Positions 13,754-24,484 of a stretch of DNA of 64,000 nucleotides are shown piece after piece. The stretch comes from Cyrtodaria siliqua (taxonomy: Eukaryota; Mollusca; Bivalvia; Adapedonta; Hiatellidae). Both the position numbers and the translations under genes were made by a program. The stretch spans positions 1 through 64,000 of the forward strand of contig JAWPHD010011232.1 of the NCBI GenBank assembly GCA_037043455.1, written 5' to 3'. Within the stretch, counting starts at the first letter, position 1. Every line of letters starts with the position of its first letter. The notes under the pieces were generated by a model. That model was not told where the DNA came from, ran no database searches, and saw only the letters and a program-made list of their open reading frames with translations.

Positions 13754-14312
13754 TACTGAACAAAAAAAGAAACTTTCGCATTTTAAGCTGTGATTTGCAT
13801 AGGGTTGACTTTGTTACACTTTGTACACCAATCTAGATATAATTTCATAGTTTTTTACTTATCACTCAATCATTCTGATCAATATTAATAATCATCAAAA
13901 ACCAGAGTTAGTGTGTTGCTGCTAAAACATGTTTTATTCAAATTGCGAATCACAAAATTTGTATTATAAAGGGAGGTAATCTTAAAATATTCATTCTTGA
14001 AAGCTGTATGGCACAAAAGTGAGTTAACAGGTCAGCTTACTTTCTCCGTCCTTTTGGTGCTGGGGTTATCTTCTGTTTATTTCAATAGAACAAAACTGTG
14101 TTAAATCAAAGTTTAAACCACAAGACCCGGAAATGCTGTTTAAACCAAAACAAGTGGAATAACTGTGCGTACAAGTTTGATTCAAGGAAAATTGTTTTCA
14201 TGACAGTGCTGGCCTTTTAACAAAGGTATTAACATATAAAACAAAACAAAATATGTATTCAATGTGTCTACATGTATGGGTAAAGTTGCGGAAGTTTCTT
14301 TTTTGTTGAGTA
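13754..14312 (+). mobile_element. MITE of the TATACTGA-end family, copy 2 (559 bp)
   Basis: The left terminus is TACTGAACAAAAAAAGAAAC. The right terminus, reversed, is TACTCAACAAAAAAGAAACT. TA flanks each side (13752-13753 and 14313-14314). The first 280 bp match copy 1 at 1-280 in reverse orientation. No transposase frame is seen. Confidence 0.75.
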
Positions 14313-14314
14313 TA

Positions 14315-14879
14315 GTTGGTTGAGATCATGTTCAAAGAGCCTGACACTGAAGAAGGAAGCAATAATCGGCGGGAAGATATGGAAGCCAACAAACTGACTG
14401 ATACTGAGTTTGAAGAAAGTGATGACAATGTATAGAGGAACTATGAGCTCAAATGATGTAATATATTTCCATGAAAATGCGTGCTATCTTATAGAGCTAT
14501 ACATTTATATTTGTTAGTAACGTAAGTAAAGTTCAATTCATTTTGTGAATATGTTGAAATTGCTTAATGTGTTACATTTGATTAATATATGAATACATTA
14601 ACAGTTAAAATTGTGCATACAATTTGCTATTTTTCTTAGAATTTGGTAACGTAAAAAGTACAGAAGACTCGTGTAAATTATATACAAACTTCATTTCATT
14701 CAATGTTGCCTCTGTATAAGCAGTATAAAAAGGAAAATAAAGATATATATTCATGTTTTGGTTTGATACTTAGATGTGGTATTTAAATAAAAGGATGTGA
14801 ACTTAATTGGTAACGTACATAACGTTTAATACATGAGGTAACACATATTAACATTGACATAATTTCATGTCTGTTCAAA
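14315..14879. other. AT-rich unassigned sequence
   Basis: No recognisable gene or RNA. A weak echo of the neighbouring 372-bp unit ('ggtaacgtacataacg' near 14810) suggests an older third copy. Confidence 0.35.
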
Positions 14880-15630
14880 GTTTGTTGTTACCATCGATGA
14901 TGTGTAGAGGAATGTTGTATTTACATCTGTATAAGCTAATTGGCTGAATTGAATTTTCTAGATTTCTGGTAACACACGGAAGATTATTATTAATTATTTT
15001 AAAAAACACACAATATAACGGACAATACAAGAACCAAACAGTGGCCACATCATGGATATGTATGTCTATTATAACTAAGATGATTGAACTAATTTTCGAA
15101 TATAAATATTTATGTTGTTAATTTCTTAAACCAAACACCTTCATTCAACAAGGTAACGTAAATTACGGTAAAGTAGACTTAATAACGCAGGTATCAAAGT
15201 TATAAATATTACGTGAAACGAAATTTTGTAGTTTAAAAAGCATAAATAATGTTCAAAATGAGTTGTTACAATCAATTATGTTTAAAGGAATGCTGCAATA
15301 AAACTTTAATAGTTTATTGGATGATTTGTTCTATTATTTTCTTTTAACATGCAGACGATAGAGAATGATTTAAAAACACACAATGTAACGGACATTACTA
15401 GAACCAAACATTATTAACATCATGGGCACGTATGTCTGTGTTATCTGTAAGGTTTTGAATAATTTTCGGATGTAACATCATTAATGTTCTTAATGTCTTA
15501 CGTTAAAAAACTTAATAAAACAAGGTAACGTAAATTACGGTATCGTAGAGTTAGAAACGCAGGTATCCAAGGTATAACAAGTAAGTGAAACGAAAGTTTG
15601 TATTATAAAAGGCATTAATAACGAAGACAA
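14880..15630 (+). repeat. Tandem duplication of a unit of about 372 bp
   Basis: Two diverged copies (about 14880-15255 and 15258-15630) share, in order, 'gttgttac', 'aaaacacacaat..aacgga', 'aacatcatgg/ccacatcatgg', 'caaggtaacgtaaattacgg' (15149 and 15521) and 'aacgcaggtatc'. No coding potential. Confidence 0.75.
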
Positions 15631-15879
15631 TTTAAAATACAAACCCTTTCTTCCATACATTTTTAGTCTTCAAAATGCAGTAAAATTAATTATTATTTTA
15701 TAAGTAACGTATTCTACAACCTGTAACACGATAAAGCCCCAACGCTCAGAAATGGCACACATGTTCCAAAATCCTCTACACATAATGACCTTTCAGAAAA
15801 ATAGGGTGTTCAAAATTCCCCCTGGTGGTGGGGAGGGTTTCTCCTGCTGGCTTACAGCCTAATAGGATAATAACTTCTG

Positions 15880-16080
15880 TTGAGACAACTTTATAATAAT
15901 ATATAAAAGTGATCATGACCAAGAAGTTTTCGAAGCTTATAAATCACGTCACCATACACGCCAGGTTGTGACAGTCCTTGTCGCAGAATAGTTCTTTAAT
16001 AACGTTTATATATAAAATAAAAATAAGAATTAGAAAAAGAAAAGAAAGAAGAGATCAGGGTTACGATAATAACATTTTAA
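15880..16080 (-). mobile_element. Fragment G of the array-bearing interspersed element
   Basis: The reversed sequence matches the start of the copies at 35935 and 58250: 'cgtaaccctgatc', then 'cgacaaggactgtcacaacc', then 'ggtgacgtgatttata'. The fragment stops at about 15880. It faces copy E at 16998 in opposite orientation. Confidence 0.6.
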
Positions 16081-16099
16081 AAAAGGAACGACTGGCACA

Positions 16100-16997
16100 C
16101 CTGGGAAAGGTAGAGAGTACCAGAGCAGGAGAAAAGCAAGAGCCAAGACAATATCTGCTTTCACAACAAACACAATTAGGTCACGAAGACACTGCTTTGT
16201 TTGGCAGATATGAGAGCAGTAAAGAAGAGATTGAAAAGTAACTGGAATAATCACACTCATATACAGTAATATATTAGACGAACCCTTAGGAACGTGTGCA
16301 AGAATCAAATCCTGCCAGAGTGTCACAACAGGAGAACCTTCATGGAAAACAGTGAAGTGAGAGAAGTTGTGGAGACGGCTAGATTAGATTAGGTTCAGCT
16401 CCTCCGCCAAGTGGAATACCTTACACGGTATACAATGTGTGTCCCAAACTACTGCGTCGATTATGGGGATTGATGAGGATTGTATGGCGGAAGTGGTATC
16501 TTCCATCTTTTTGGCAGACTGCTGAAGGATTCTTTGCCCTGAAGGAGAAAGATTCAACGTATATCGCGCAATTTAGAACGATATCGCTGCCGAGCGTTGA
16601 AGATATTCTTTTCTGTACTAGCTAATAAATAGACTCACCAAACGCTCGTATATGATTGAAAGTAGCTATGTGTACCAGTCAATACAGAACAGAGGGCACA
16701 CCATATTCTGACGGCGTGGAACATACCACCGCTATCTCCCAACTCACCAAAGAGGCGAAGATCCACACTAGTGACTTTACACTAGAGTGGTTGCTAACAA
16801 ATTCCTCACCATTCATCCACAACTGATTGAAGATGCTTTGAACCATTACCATGTTCCATACAGCACAGAAACTAATCAACAGCTACTTTAGTGGCATACA
16901 TCTTCGCTTTATTACTGGGGATGTCACAAAAAGATGGCAACGACTTAAGAAGGGCATAGTTTCAAAATGCATCTCCGTGATACCCTGTGACTTGGTA
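16100..16997 (+). pseudogene. Non-LTR retrotransposon (LINE) relic, reverse transcriptase part
   Basis: Reverse-transcriptase-like blocks occur in order in shifting frames: FRTISLPSVEDI (about 16572-16607), GVEHTTAISQLTKEAK (from 16713), IEDALNHYHVP (about 16824-16857) and INSYFSGIHLRF / WQRLKKGIV (16878-16965). These correspond to the palm region around the 'QFRTISLLNVEGK' and 'GIVTGC' motifs of a LINE family common in marine invertebrates. Frameshifts and stops are frequent, so it is dead. The coding trace breaks at about 16997, where copy E begins, and resumes at about 17699 in the same family. That fits a nested insertion. Confidence 0.65.
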
Positions 16998-17698
16998 TTC
17001 AATGGAGATGTGTTCTATAAACTTCGAAAATTAAAAGTGACTGACGGATTTCCTGACCACTTAAACAAATTAATCAGGAAATTCGTCAATAAACGATACA
17101 ACACTTTAGTATAAGAACGCATTTCATGCTTGGTAATTGACCCCTCTGCAGTCAGGCACTACGCTTGACCTTGCTCTTGTGCAATGACCGGACAACCTCG
17201 CGCGACCTTATGATTGCACCTTCTGAAGGGGTCGTACACAAGACTGGTTTTCTCTTTGGCTGCAACTGCTGTGGTTGTTCTGTGTAATTCTGGATACATC
17301 CTTAGGTGTTTCTAATTATTTATTTCTTATATTCTTTTACATAAACATATACGTGTATCGTTTGCTAATTCCTCTGGATGTGGACTTTATTGTTAGATAT
17401 TTGCTTTTGATGTGCTGTACTTTTTTTTACACTTTCTTGTCAATTTGAGGGCTGAAGAAGATAGGATAATAGCGAGATTGTGTACACATATAATCGATAT
17501 AAGGTAAACAGTAGGACAAATTGCAAACTGACAGTTCCAAGACGGTAACCTCTGTAACCTGTCTTCACCACTCTTTATGTTGTGTATTGATCTTTCCATT
17601 GTACATTTACTTTCTTTGTGATGACGTGCAAACCTAAGGTGCCATTTCGCTTGGGTGCTGTGATTTCTATAGGACCATGTTTTCAGCTGTGTTATCGG
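16998..17698 (+). mobile_element. Array-bearing interspersed element, copy E (about 700 bp, no array)
   Basis: It starts with 'ggagatgtgttctataaact', equivalent to 'ggtgatgtcatttacaaact' of the other copies. It passes through a segment equivalent to the 74-bp unit (about 17080-17170). It carries 'ggctgcaactgctgtgg' and 'gtgtatcgtttgctaat', which match 55230-55450 reversed, and ends with 'gtgatttctataggaccat', matching 54985 reversed. It lies between two halves of a LINE relic. Confidence 0.6.
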
Positions 17699-18700
17699 AA
17701 TGAACCTCATCATGAAGCAGCAGAACGGGAAACCAGCAATCCCACAAGGGCTTCATGAATGACCGCACAGATTCCACACATATTCATATCCGGATGAAAC
17801 AGTAGCCTGGGGTCGGATAAGAACCAAAGTGAAGAAGTCACGATGTATGGTGATTAAGAAAGGACCAGTCACAGATATTTCCTCTGCTAATCCACGGGTG
17901 AAGTAATTCCATCTATTGTTGACATACCTATTAAGTGCCTATGCAAATGATGTGATGCAATTCCCAAACAGCAGAACAATATCAAGAGGTTAGCCCAGAG
18001 GTGCATAAAAGTATGCAGACATTTGACAATATTGGACTACCAAGAAAGTTCAAAGCGTGGACTCCTACCTAGACTGGTCTGTCAACATACGCTCTACGAG
18101 TTCGAACAACAGCTGGGAAAAGACCATCAATAAATATATGTGGAGATGGTTTAGTGTCCCACCCAGTTCTTCAACAATTAGATTACCCATGGAAACCACA
18201 GCACTGCAAATACCTTTTTCTTCTGTTGTAGAAGAGTTTAAGGTTGTCAAGACATGACTGTCTTTGACACTGCGGGATTTTAAAGATATGATGATCTAAC
18301 AATCCGGAATAGAAATAAGAACAGGGATAAAATAGTCAGCCTACCAAGCAGTTGAGCAGGTAGAAATCAGGTTGGGTCACAAAGACAAAGTGCGAGCAGC
18401 ATGCTAAAGGAAGACAGGTCACCAGCAAATTTCCACCAACTGAAGCTCGTTTACGATTCAGTGTGCCCACTATATGCATATCCTTTCTTCGTGCCTCATC
18501 GCCTTGGCACAAGGACGCTACCGGTGGAGACGTGCCACTGTACTCCGGGAATGACAGACACCCTTGAAAGAGAAAGGAAAAAGAAGAGACACAAAGCGAC
18601 ACCAGTCCTCACCTTAATACCAGTTATGAACGCTTGGGAGATGGGAACGTCAGTGAGACAAGCAGGCGAAATATTCCCACAAGCATCCCTTTAGCATAAT
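17699..18700 (+). pseudogene. LINE relic, downstream part
   Basis: This continues the relic broken at 16997. Blocks in order are TGEVIPSIVDIPIKC (from about 17896), PMETTALQIPFSSVVEEFKV (18187-18249) and ALAQGRYRWRRATVLRE (18502-18551), followed by a Lys/Arg-rich stretch (about 18560-18600). In the family these follow the reverse transcriptase as the thumb-like and C-terminal regions. Many stops and frameshifts are present. The downstream end is not sharp. Confidence 0.6.
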
Positions 18701-19369
18701 ATAATGGGTCATGCAAGTTATTTTGTGCCACCATACCACCATAATAAATACAATATGCTGGTCTCCGGCAGTTCTAGTCGTATGAAGGCTATTTCCAGAA
18801 TCTAATTTAAATGTTCCTGTCTGTTTTTAGTAAAATATGGAATACCATATGCACATTTACTGTTGTATTGTTTTGTCAAAGAGAGATCATAGAATTAATA
18901 TCCATTCACCGTTAATACCTTTTCACAGGTTTCATTTTCGTATTATGTGTCAAGGTATAAATACTGGGGGTATCCCTACCTGTTATATCTCCACCTGTGT
19001 ACATGTTGTGCAATATAATAAGGCGCATGTTGAACTATGCTACTTTTCCGTGTGATACTAATTATATAATAACTTATTGTTAAACACGTAAACATTGAAG
19101 TAAGATTCCTAATTTCCTACCTGTAAATAGTAACTCCAGTATCACTGAATCAATGTTGAACTGTTTACACACTGTTCGAAGAAATATCTATAGACAGTAC
19201 GTCGAAGTCCCGTGCAAATACTGATTTTCATGTAGCTTAGTTAAATGTATGTATTATATATGCCGTAAAGAAATGAACCAACGTTGTATATTGTTATATT
19301 TTGATTTGCATGCATCTATAGATCTAAATGCATTACTTAATATTAACCATAATTCAATATTTAATATGT
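18701..19369. other. Unassigned AT-rich sequence
   Basis: Nothing recognised on either strand apart from short chance ORFs. Confidence 0.35.
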
Positions 19370-19708
19370 TACTATTATTTGTATTATAGTTTATATGGTT
19401 AAAGGGAGGGAGACCAGCATGATATATAAATAAATATACACGTGTCTATGCATGCTCAGTTGTCTCCCCTCTGACACCGATGAACAATAGCTATCTTAAC
19501 ATACATTATACTTTCTTATTTGACTGTAGATTATTTTGTGAAAACTATCAGTTCTGCTCTGCACTATCATCATTTTCTCTCGCTGTATTACCACTTTATT
19601 TGTCATAACGATTACCATTTACAGTTGAACTTGCATTATATATTATACCCATTGCTGTTTTACACATGTAAAATCTTGGAATAAAAGAATTTGAATTGAA
19701 TTGAATTG
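19370..19708 (+). mobile_element. Probable 3' end of a truncated retroposon
   Basis: Non-coding sequence ends in 'ggaataaaagaatttgaatt' followed by a short gaatt repeat (to about 19708). This is the tail form expected of LINE or SINE 3' ends. The 5' limit is a guess and no target duplication was identified. Confidence 0.35.
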
Positions 19709-19839
19709 TTAGTCGCTGCATGTTATACTCAGCGGGAATAACGACTGTTAACTGATGGTGTGTTGAAGTTACTCTTAACTGACAACTTTTAATATCATTG
19801 TTTGAAAATATTTGTTCTGTTATTTTAGCAACAATACTA

Positions 19840-20315
19840 TACTGAAAGGAAAAAGAAACGCAGGGTGCGTATTTCCGCTATATATTGCATATACTGCACA
19901 CTTCCATATATATTCCATTGAAATCCGAAGATGTTTCGTAAAAAAAAAAGTGCAGTTAGTTAGAGAAAGGACACAACTGTGATGTTGTAGACGTTTTAAT
20001 CACAGTACACGTTGTAACAAGAAATTCATAGATGCTGAAGTTCATCTTTGAAAAATTGAGCCAGTTCAGTACTGTATTTAATGTTAAGTGATTGCAACCT
20101 TTAAAGCCTAAGTTTGCTCACCTGCTTGAGCCAAATGCGCATTCTGACGATAATGAAACTTTAAAGGGGTAACCATTGGTGTGTTCAGTGCTGTTTAAAC
20201 CTTCTTTCTAAAGGACATGCCTAATGTCGCCCTGTACCATTCGATTAGCAGTAGCATATTACACATACAATATATAGCGGAAATACGCACCCTGCGTTTC
20301 TTTTTCCTTTCAGTA
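19840..20315. mobile_element. MITE with TACTGAAAGG ends (476 bp)
   Basis: The left end begins TACTGAAAGGAAAAAGAAAC. The right end is its reverse complement for about 45 bp, through 'gcgtatttccgctatat'. TA flanks both sides (19838-19839 and 20316-20317). There is no transposase frame. The ends resemble those of the 13754 and 60597 elements, which suggests related transposase recognition. Confidence 0.85.
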
Positions 20316-20619
20316 TAGCAATAGTGTTGTGCATTAATGTCTGAAATTACTAACTATTAAGTGCTTTTTGAATTATGCACCTGCAGTATCATTCTAGGAC
20401 CAGATACAATAGCAAGTATATGCAGTTATATTTGGTGTTTTAACAGACCCTTTCTTTTTCGATAGAAATTATAAATATTAGCATTAGGCTATAATAAAAA
20501 AAAAAATTGTTTGCCCGAACGCGACCGGTCCAAAAAAATCGACCCTACTCCAAAGTTCTTTTTCAATAAAAAAATATGATTATTTTTTATGTCTGTATCC
20601 TGTCTGAACCGCATTTTAT

Positions 20620-21255
20620 ACAGTTCCTCGCTATTGCAACCTACCTACCAGTCTGACAAATGTAAGGTCGGGTTTGGGCAAACTAAGCTATTTTTAAGTA
20701 GTATACAGTCCACACTCAGTATCTCGAATTTCAAGGGACCAGAAAAAAAGTTCGAGTTATCCGAAGTTCGAATTAAACGATAATGGCATACTTGTTTTTT
20801 TTTTTATTACCCCACCCACCTGTGCATATACGTGTATATATTGCCGATATTTGCCGATTTTAATGAAATACATGATTTCTTCCTTCATATATGTTAATGA
20901 ATATATTTCTTTTCATGTTAAAGCTATATATAAGAAAACGTTTTGGTAATGGAATAAATCATCAAAATATTTATGATTTCATAATTTATTAAAAACAGAG
21001 AAAGGCATATACATGTATACAATGAAACAACGTTGTCAATATTGTCACAAATGCATTTCTATAAATAGACGTTTAGATTTACACAGACAGTATATCGATT
21101 ATGAGAAATCATATTTAAACGAAACAATTTACAATATTCAGGTCTATAAGTCTATGTTCTTTCGGTGTTTTCACTATCTATAGTAACCTGCCTATCTGAA
21201 AAATCTAAGGTCGGGTTTGGGCAAACTAAGATATTTTAAGTGGTATACATATTTA
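20620..21255 (+). repeat. Two copies of a roughly 90-bp sequence 545 bp apart
   Basis: 'aaggtcgggtttgggcaaac' followed by 'taagctattttaagt' occurs at about 20663 and 21208, each preceded by a related 'caacctacctaccag / taacctgcctatctg' stretch. Between them at 20715-20780 is a 'gttcgagttatccgaagttc' sequence of interspersed-repeat type. Confidence 0.55.
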
Positions 21256-21314
21256 TTATATACCTATCAGTGATTTATAAGGATTTCTCAGTGACATATT
21301 TTTAGTATCAGACA

Positions 21315-21395
21315 AAAGTGATATCGTCACACCATCGTCACACCAGTGACGGTATCATTTTTCTATATCGTCACTGGTGTGACGATATCACTTTG
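21315..21395. repeat. Palindrome around 'gtgatatcgtcacacc'
   Basis: The sequence 'gtgatatcgtcacacc' at 21318-21333 is the reverse complement of 'ggtgtgacgatatcac' at 21377-21392. An inner pair, 'accagtgacggtat' / 'atatcgtcactggt', extends the stem. It could be a small foldback element or the end of a transposon. Confidence 0.7.
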
Positions 21396-21886
21396 CCGGA
21401 ACTACTTTTTTACCATTTTTGTATTTAATGGTACTGTAGATTGCTATTGTCTTCAAGCAGCAAATTTTAACGGTTCATTTCAAAATCTGCCAAATGTATT
21501 CATACTCGAGGCCCCTTGCGTGGGCGCGAGGTGAGGGAGTATTTTCAATTACATATCCTTAAAACATCTCTGATAAGTATATAATAAATAGAATAATGAA
21601 CAGACTCGGTGTGAACCCAAAAATATGTCACTCGAACACCTTGTAATTCGGTTAAAAAACTCGTTCTTCGAACTCTTTTTTTTAACCAAATTACAATGTG
21701 TTCTCATGACATATCTTTCATATCACACTGGGACTGTCGACTATTCTGTATATAATATGATACTTTAGTTAATACAGGCCTAATATTATATATTAATATT
21801 TATCAATATAATAATAATATATAGACCAAAGTATTGTTCATATATCGTAATAGAAGTCAATTTAGAGAAAAAAGTAGCAGATTCGG

Positions 21887-21935
21887 TTTTATTGAGTCTG
21901 TTCATGAGAGGTAATGTAAAGTGCAACACCTCTCA
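21887..21935 (+). repeat. 48-bp dispersed motif, copy 1
   Basis: 'gcagattcggttttattgag' continuing 'tctgttcatgagaggtaat' recurs almost unchanged at 38695-38742. Its core, gactc..gagtc, can form a short hairpin. Confidence 0.6.
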
Positions 21936-22226
21936 CGCCCACTAGCATCGGCTTATACGGTATTCTACTTTAAATCCATCCAGATTGAGCTTGATGATCC
22001 CAAAGGACCGGTAAGTAATAAAACTACTGATTTGTAGTCGGCCGCCACACGACAATAAACAAACGCTAGTGCGAATGTCAATACATATTTAAAAGGCGAT
22101 CCCTTGGAGTACAAACGCTAGTGTCAATGTCAATAAATATTTAAAAGGCGATCCCTTGGAAGCAAAAAACACAAACATAATGAACAGTTGAATAAGATGT
22201 TTGCGTGGCGTTTGTGTATGTGTGTC

Positions 22227-22275
22227 AGTTCAGTTCGTTCGTCCGTCCGTCCGTCCGTTCGTTCATTCGTGCGTC
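22227..22275 (+). repeat. Short (TCCG)n / (TTCG)n microsatellite
   Basis: Consecutive 'gtccgtccgtccgtccgttc' with diverged flanks. Confidence 0.7.
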
Positions 22276-22324
22276 AGATTCTCATTTCTTAATATTTCTT
22301 CATTACTTGCAAAATATCACGAGT

Positions 22325-22515
22325 ACAATTTCGGTTCGCTGTGACCTCCTTCCGACGAAATGCAGGTCACGTGCGGTCTCCGCTACGACACGTGTATCTT
22401 GCTTCTTTCTCGAAGGGTTTTCATCAACCTTCACCAGAATGTTCCTAACATCATTTGCAAAATGTCGGGCCGCTGTGACCTACTTTCAACTAAATGTAGT
22501 TTACATCCGGTCTCC
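22325..22515 (+). repeat. Two diverged direct repeats of a 'cgctgtgacct' segment
   Basis: 'cgctgtgacctccttccgac' then 'cggtctccgct' (22335-22384) is repeated as 'cgctgtgacctactttcaac' then 'cggtctccgct' (about 22470-22519). Confidence 0.5.
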
Positions 22516-22867
22516 GCTTAGACATGCATCCCCCACTGTTAATGACATTAATTTAATATATCTTGGGATTGACATTGGTGTTGGTCAAATAAAAAGTCTG
22601 GACCTTTATAATATTTATAATAGCGCTCGACATGTAGGCCTGACCTTCTAGTTAGCACGATCCGCTATAAGCGTTCAAAGTTAATTATCATTTTATGCAT
22701 TCATAGTTGGTCCTTTATGATAGAGAGAGTTACTTTCAGCTATTGCATGTACCTTCTAGGGATTTACCATGTCGATCTGTATAATTCTGCCGAGAAACAG
22801 GTTTTTTTTCTCGTGCCGAACCGGATAAACTGGACGAGATCAGGCACTAACATGATATTCTATTTAC

Positions 22868-23214
22868 CATGTTGATCGTTTAAAATCATTTAATTTACAT
22901 TTTTTCCCATTTCTTTCCGTTCAAAAATACCCAGACGTCATCAAATATACCATGACGTCATCAAAAGAGGTGCTGTCGTCATCAAAAGAGGTGCACCTGA
23001 CGGGATAGGAAAGTAACTGCTGAGATAAGATTTTATCTCAGGCACCCAGTTTCTCGGCAGAATCAGATATGCTAAAAATCTTATCTCGGCAGTTACTTCC
23101 AATCAGCTGCACCTCTTTTGATGACTGTGCTGACGTCATGGTATATTTTACGACGTCTTTGAACGGAAAGAAATGCGAAAAAAGGTAAAATTAAATGATT
23201 TTAAACGATCAACA
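22868..23214. mobile_element. Foldback (snapback) element with arms of about 150 bp
   Basis: The left arm begins 'gttgatcgtttaaaatcatt' and runs through 'atttctttccgttcaaa', two 'tgacgtcat' sites and 'tcaaaagaggtgca' to 'gataagatttt'. The right arm is its near-complete reverse complement and ends 'aatgattttaaacgatcaac'. The loop is short (about 50 bp). No protein is encoded. It is probably a non-autonomous DNA element; no target duplication was assigned. Confidence 0.8.
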
Positions 23215-23925
23215 AGATAATTTGTATAGGGGGGTACGAGTGTCTGACCAAAGCAGAGATTCCAGATTGCCTCGTGGTAGCGACCTGCCCAGTTAGCACA
23301 CTACGCACGTGGGATTTTCTTAACCCAGGAGCCCAGGGTTTTGCGATTGTTACTGTTCTTATGCATATTGTACACAAAGGTAGTGTGTTTGTGATCGTTG
23401 GTATCACTAAAGACGGTAGACTACGGTTACAAGTTTATACTCTGTATAAATATGGACAGTATATTATATAAATGGTTATTATATAACCATGTATAATTGT
23501 TTTCGTGTTAAATAAACCGTCTCTTAATTTAACAGTTTTTAAATGTTTGCATGCGTATATAATGATCTATAATGTATGCACACGTTTTCTATGTAACACT
23601 TATGTTATAAAAACATTAAAATTGTGTCATGTGTGTAAATAGCCCAAGCACAGAAATTGTCCCTGACTTCACTGAGATGAACTGCAAGAACGCTTTCGGT
23701 CTAGATCTAGTGACATGCAACATGAAATCCTAAACGATTTCCATTTATTACATAAATTCGCTCATTTACTGATGTAATGAGGTTTATAACCGTACACTGT
23801 GATTGACGTATATAGTGTATTCAATCTGTCCCAATTAGTTTGTAATACAGATTAAATACTTTATATATGCGTGGTTCTTATTGAAAATGATATTTCAAAG
23901 TACAATAGTACCGTAAGACATGTCG
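23215..23925. other. Unassigned sequence
   Basis: No gene recognised. ORFs at 23201-23407 and 23274-23471 overlap on opposite strands and have no recognisable domain. Confidence 0.35.
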
Positions 23926-24250
23926 GCTTGGTACCGAATGTATTGTCTTTCAATGAACATGCAGCAAGATGTTCAGTCACGACTGGGTTGGTACCGTTTT
24001 AAATGTGTCTTATAGATAGCATGTATTCCGAAGAATACATTATTTATAATTTACTCATAGGGTTGGTACCGAGACAACATTTGGAGTATCTCCAAATGTG
24101 AGTAAATATGTTATCATAAAAAAGTATTAGCAAAACAAGACACGAATGTGGCAAGACACGAATGTGTCATCTGATATATATTCCGAGGAATATGCGCCAG
24201 TTTCGTGCTCTAGGTGTCGGGTTTGTACCGAGAAAGAATCTGGAGTATCT
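23926..24250 (+). repeat. Diverged units with 'ggttggtaccg' and small perfect hairpins
   Basis: 'ggcttggtaccga' (23936), 'gggttggtaccg' (23985), 'gggttggtaccgaga' (24060) and 'gggtttgtaccgaga' (24218) recur. They are interleaved with short perfect stems: atgtattc..gaatacat, catttggag..ctccaaatg, atattcc..ggaatat and ctggag..ctccag. The function is unknown. Confidence 0.55.
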
Positions 24251-24254
24251 CCAG

Positions 24255-24484
24255 CCATTCTTGAGAACATTCTTAGACTTAAGCCCAAGTATTCAAATTT
24301 CAATCACAAACTATTTCTATAAGTGTTAAGTATAAACTTTCGTAACCAGCTGCTATGTATAAATATGATAAATTCTAATAAAAAGCAACTTGGTACAATA
24401 GTTTATCTTTGAAGGTTTTTAGAATATTTGTGAACGAAATTTGAGTACTTGAGCTCAAGTCTAAGAATAGTTTGAAGAATGGTT
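24255..24484. mobile_element. MITE of about 230 bp with inverted ends of about 58 bp
   Basis: The left end is 'ccattcttgagaacattctt', continuing 'agacttaagcccaagtattc'. The right end reversed is 'ccattcttcaaactattctt', continuing 'agacttgagctcaagtactc'. The interior is AT-rich and non-coding. Confidence 0.8.

Noticed and set aside
1..14312. A giant 14-kb transposon with 280-bp terminal inverted repeats (Polinton-like)
   Set aside because: The inverted sequences at 1-280 and 13754-14035 are the same half of a 559-bp MITE that has its own second end at 14312, so they are two separate MITE copies.
15978..16326. Opposed short ORFs (87 and 98 codons)
   Set aside because: They overlap an element fragment and the decayed LINE start; no conserved domain.
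22205..22651. 148-codon frame
   Set aside because: Spans a TCCG microsatellite and a non-coding direct duplication; no domain or splice support.
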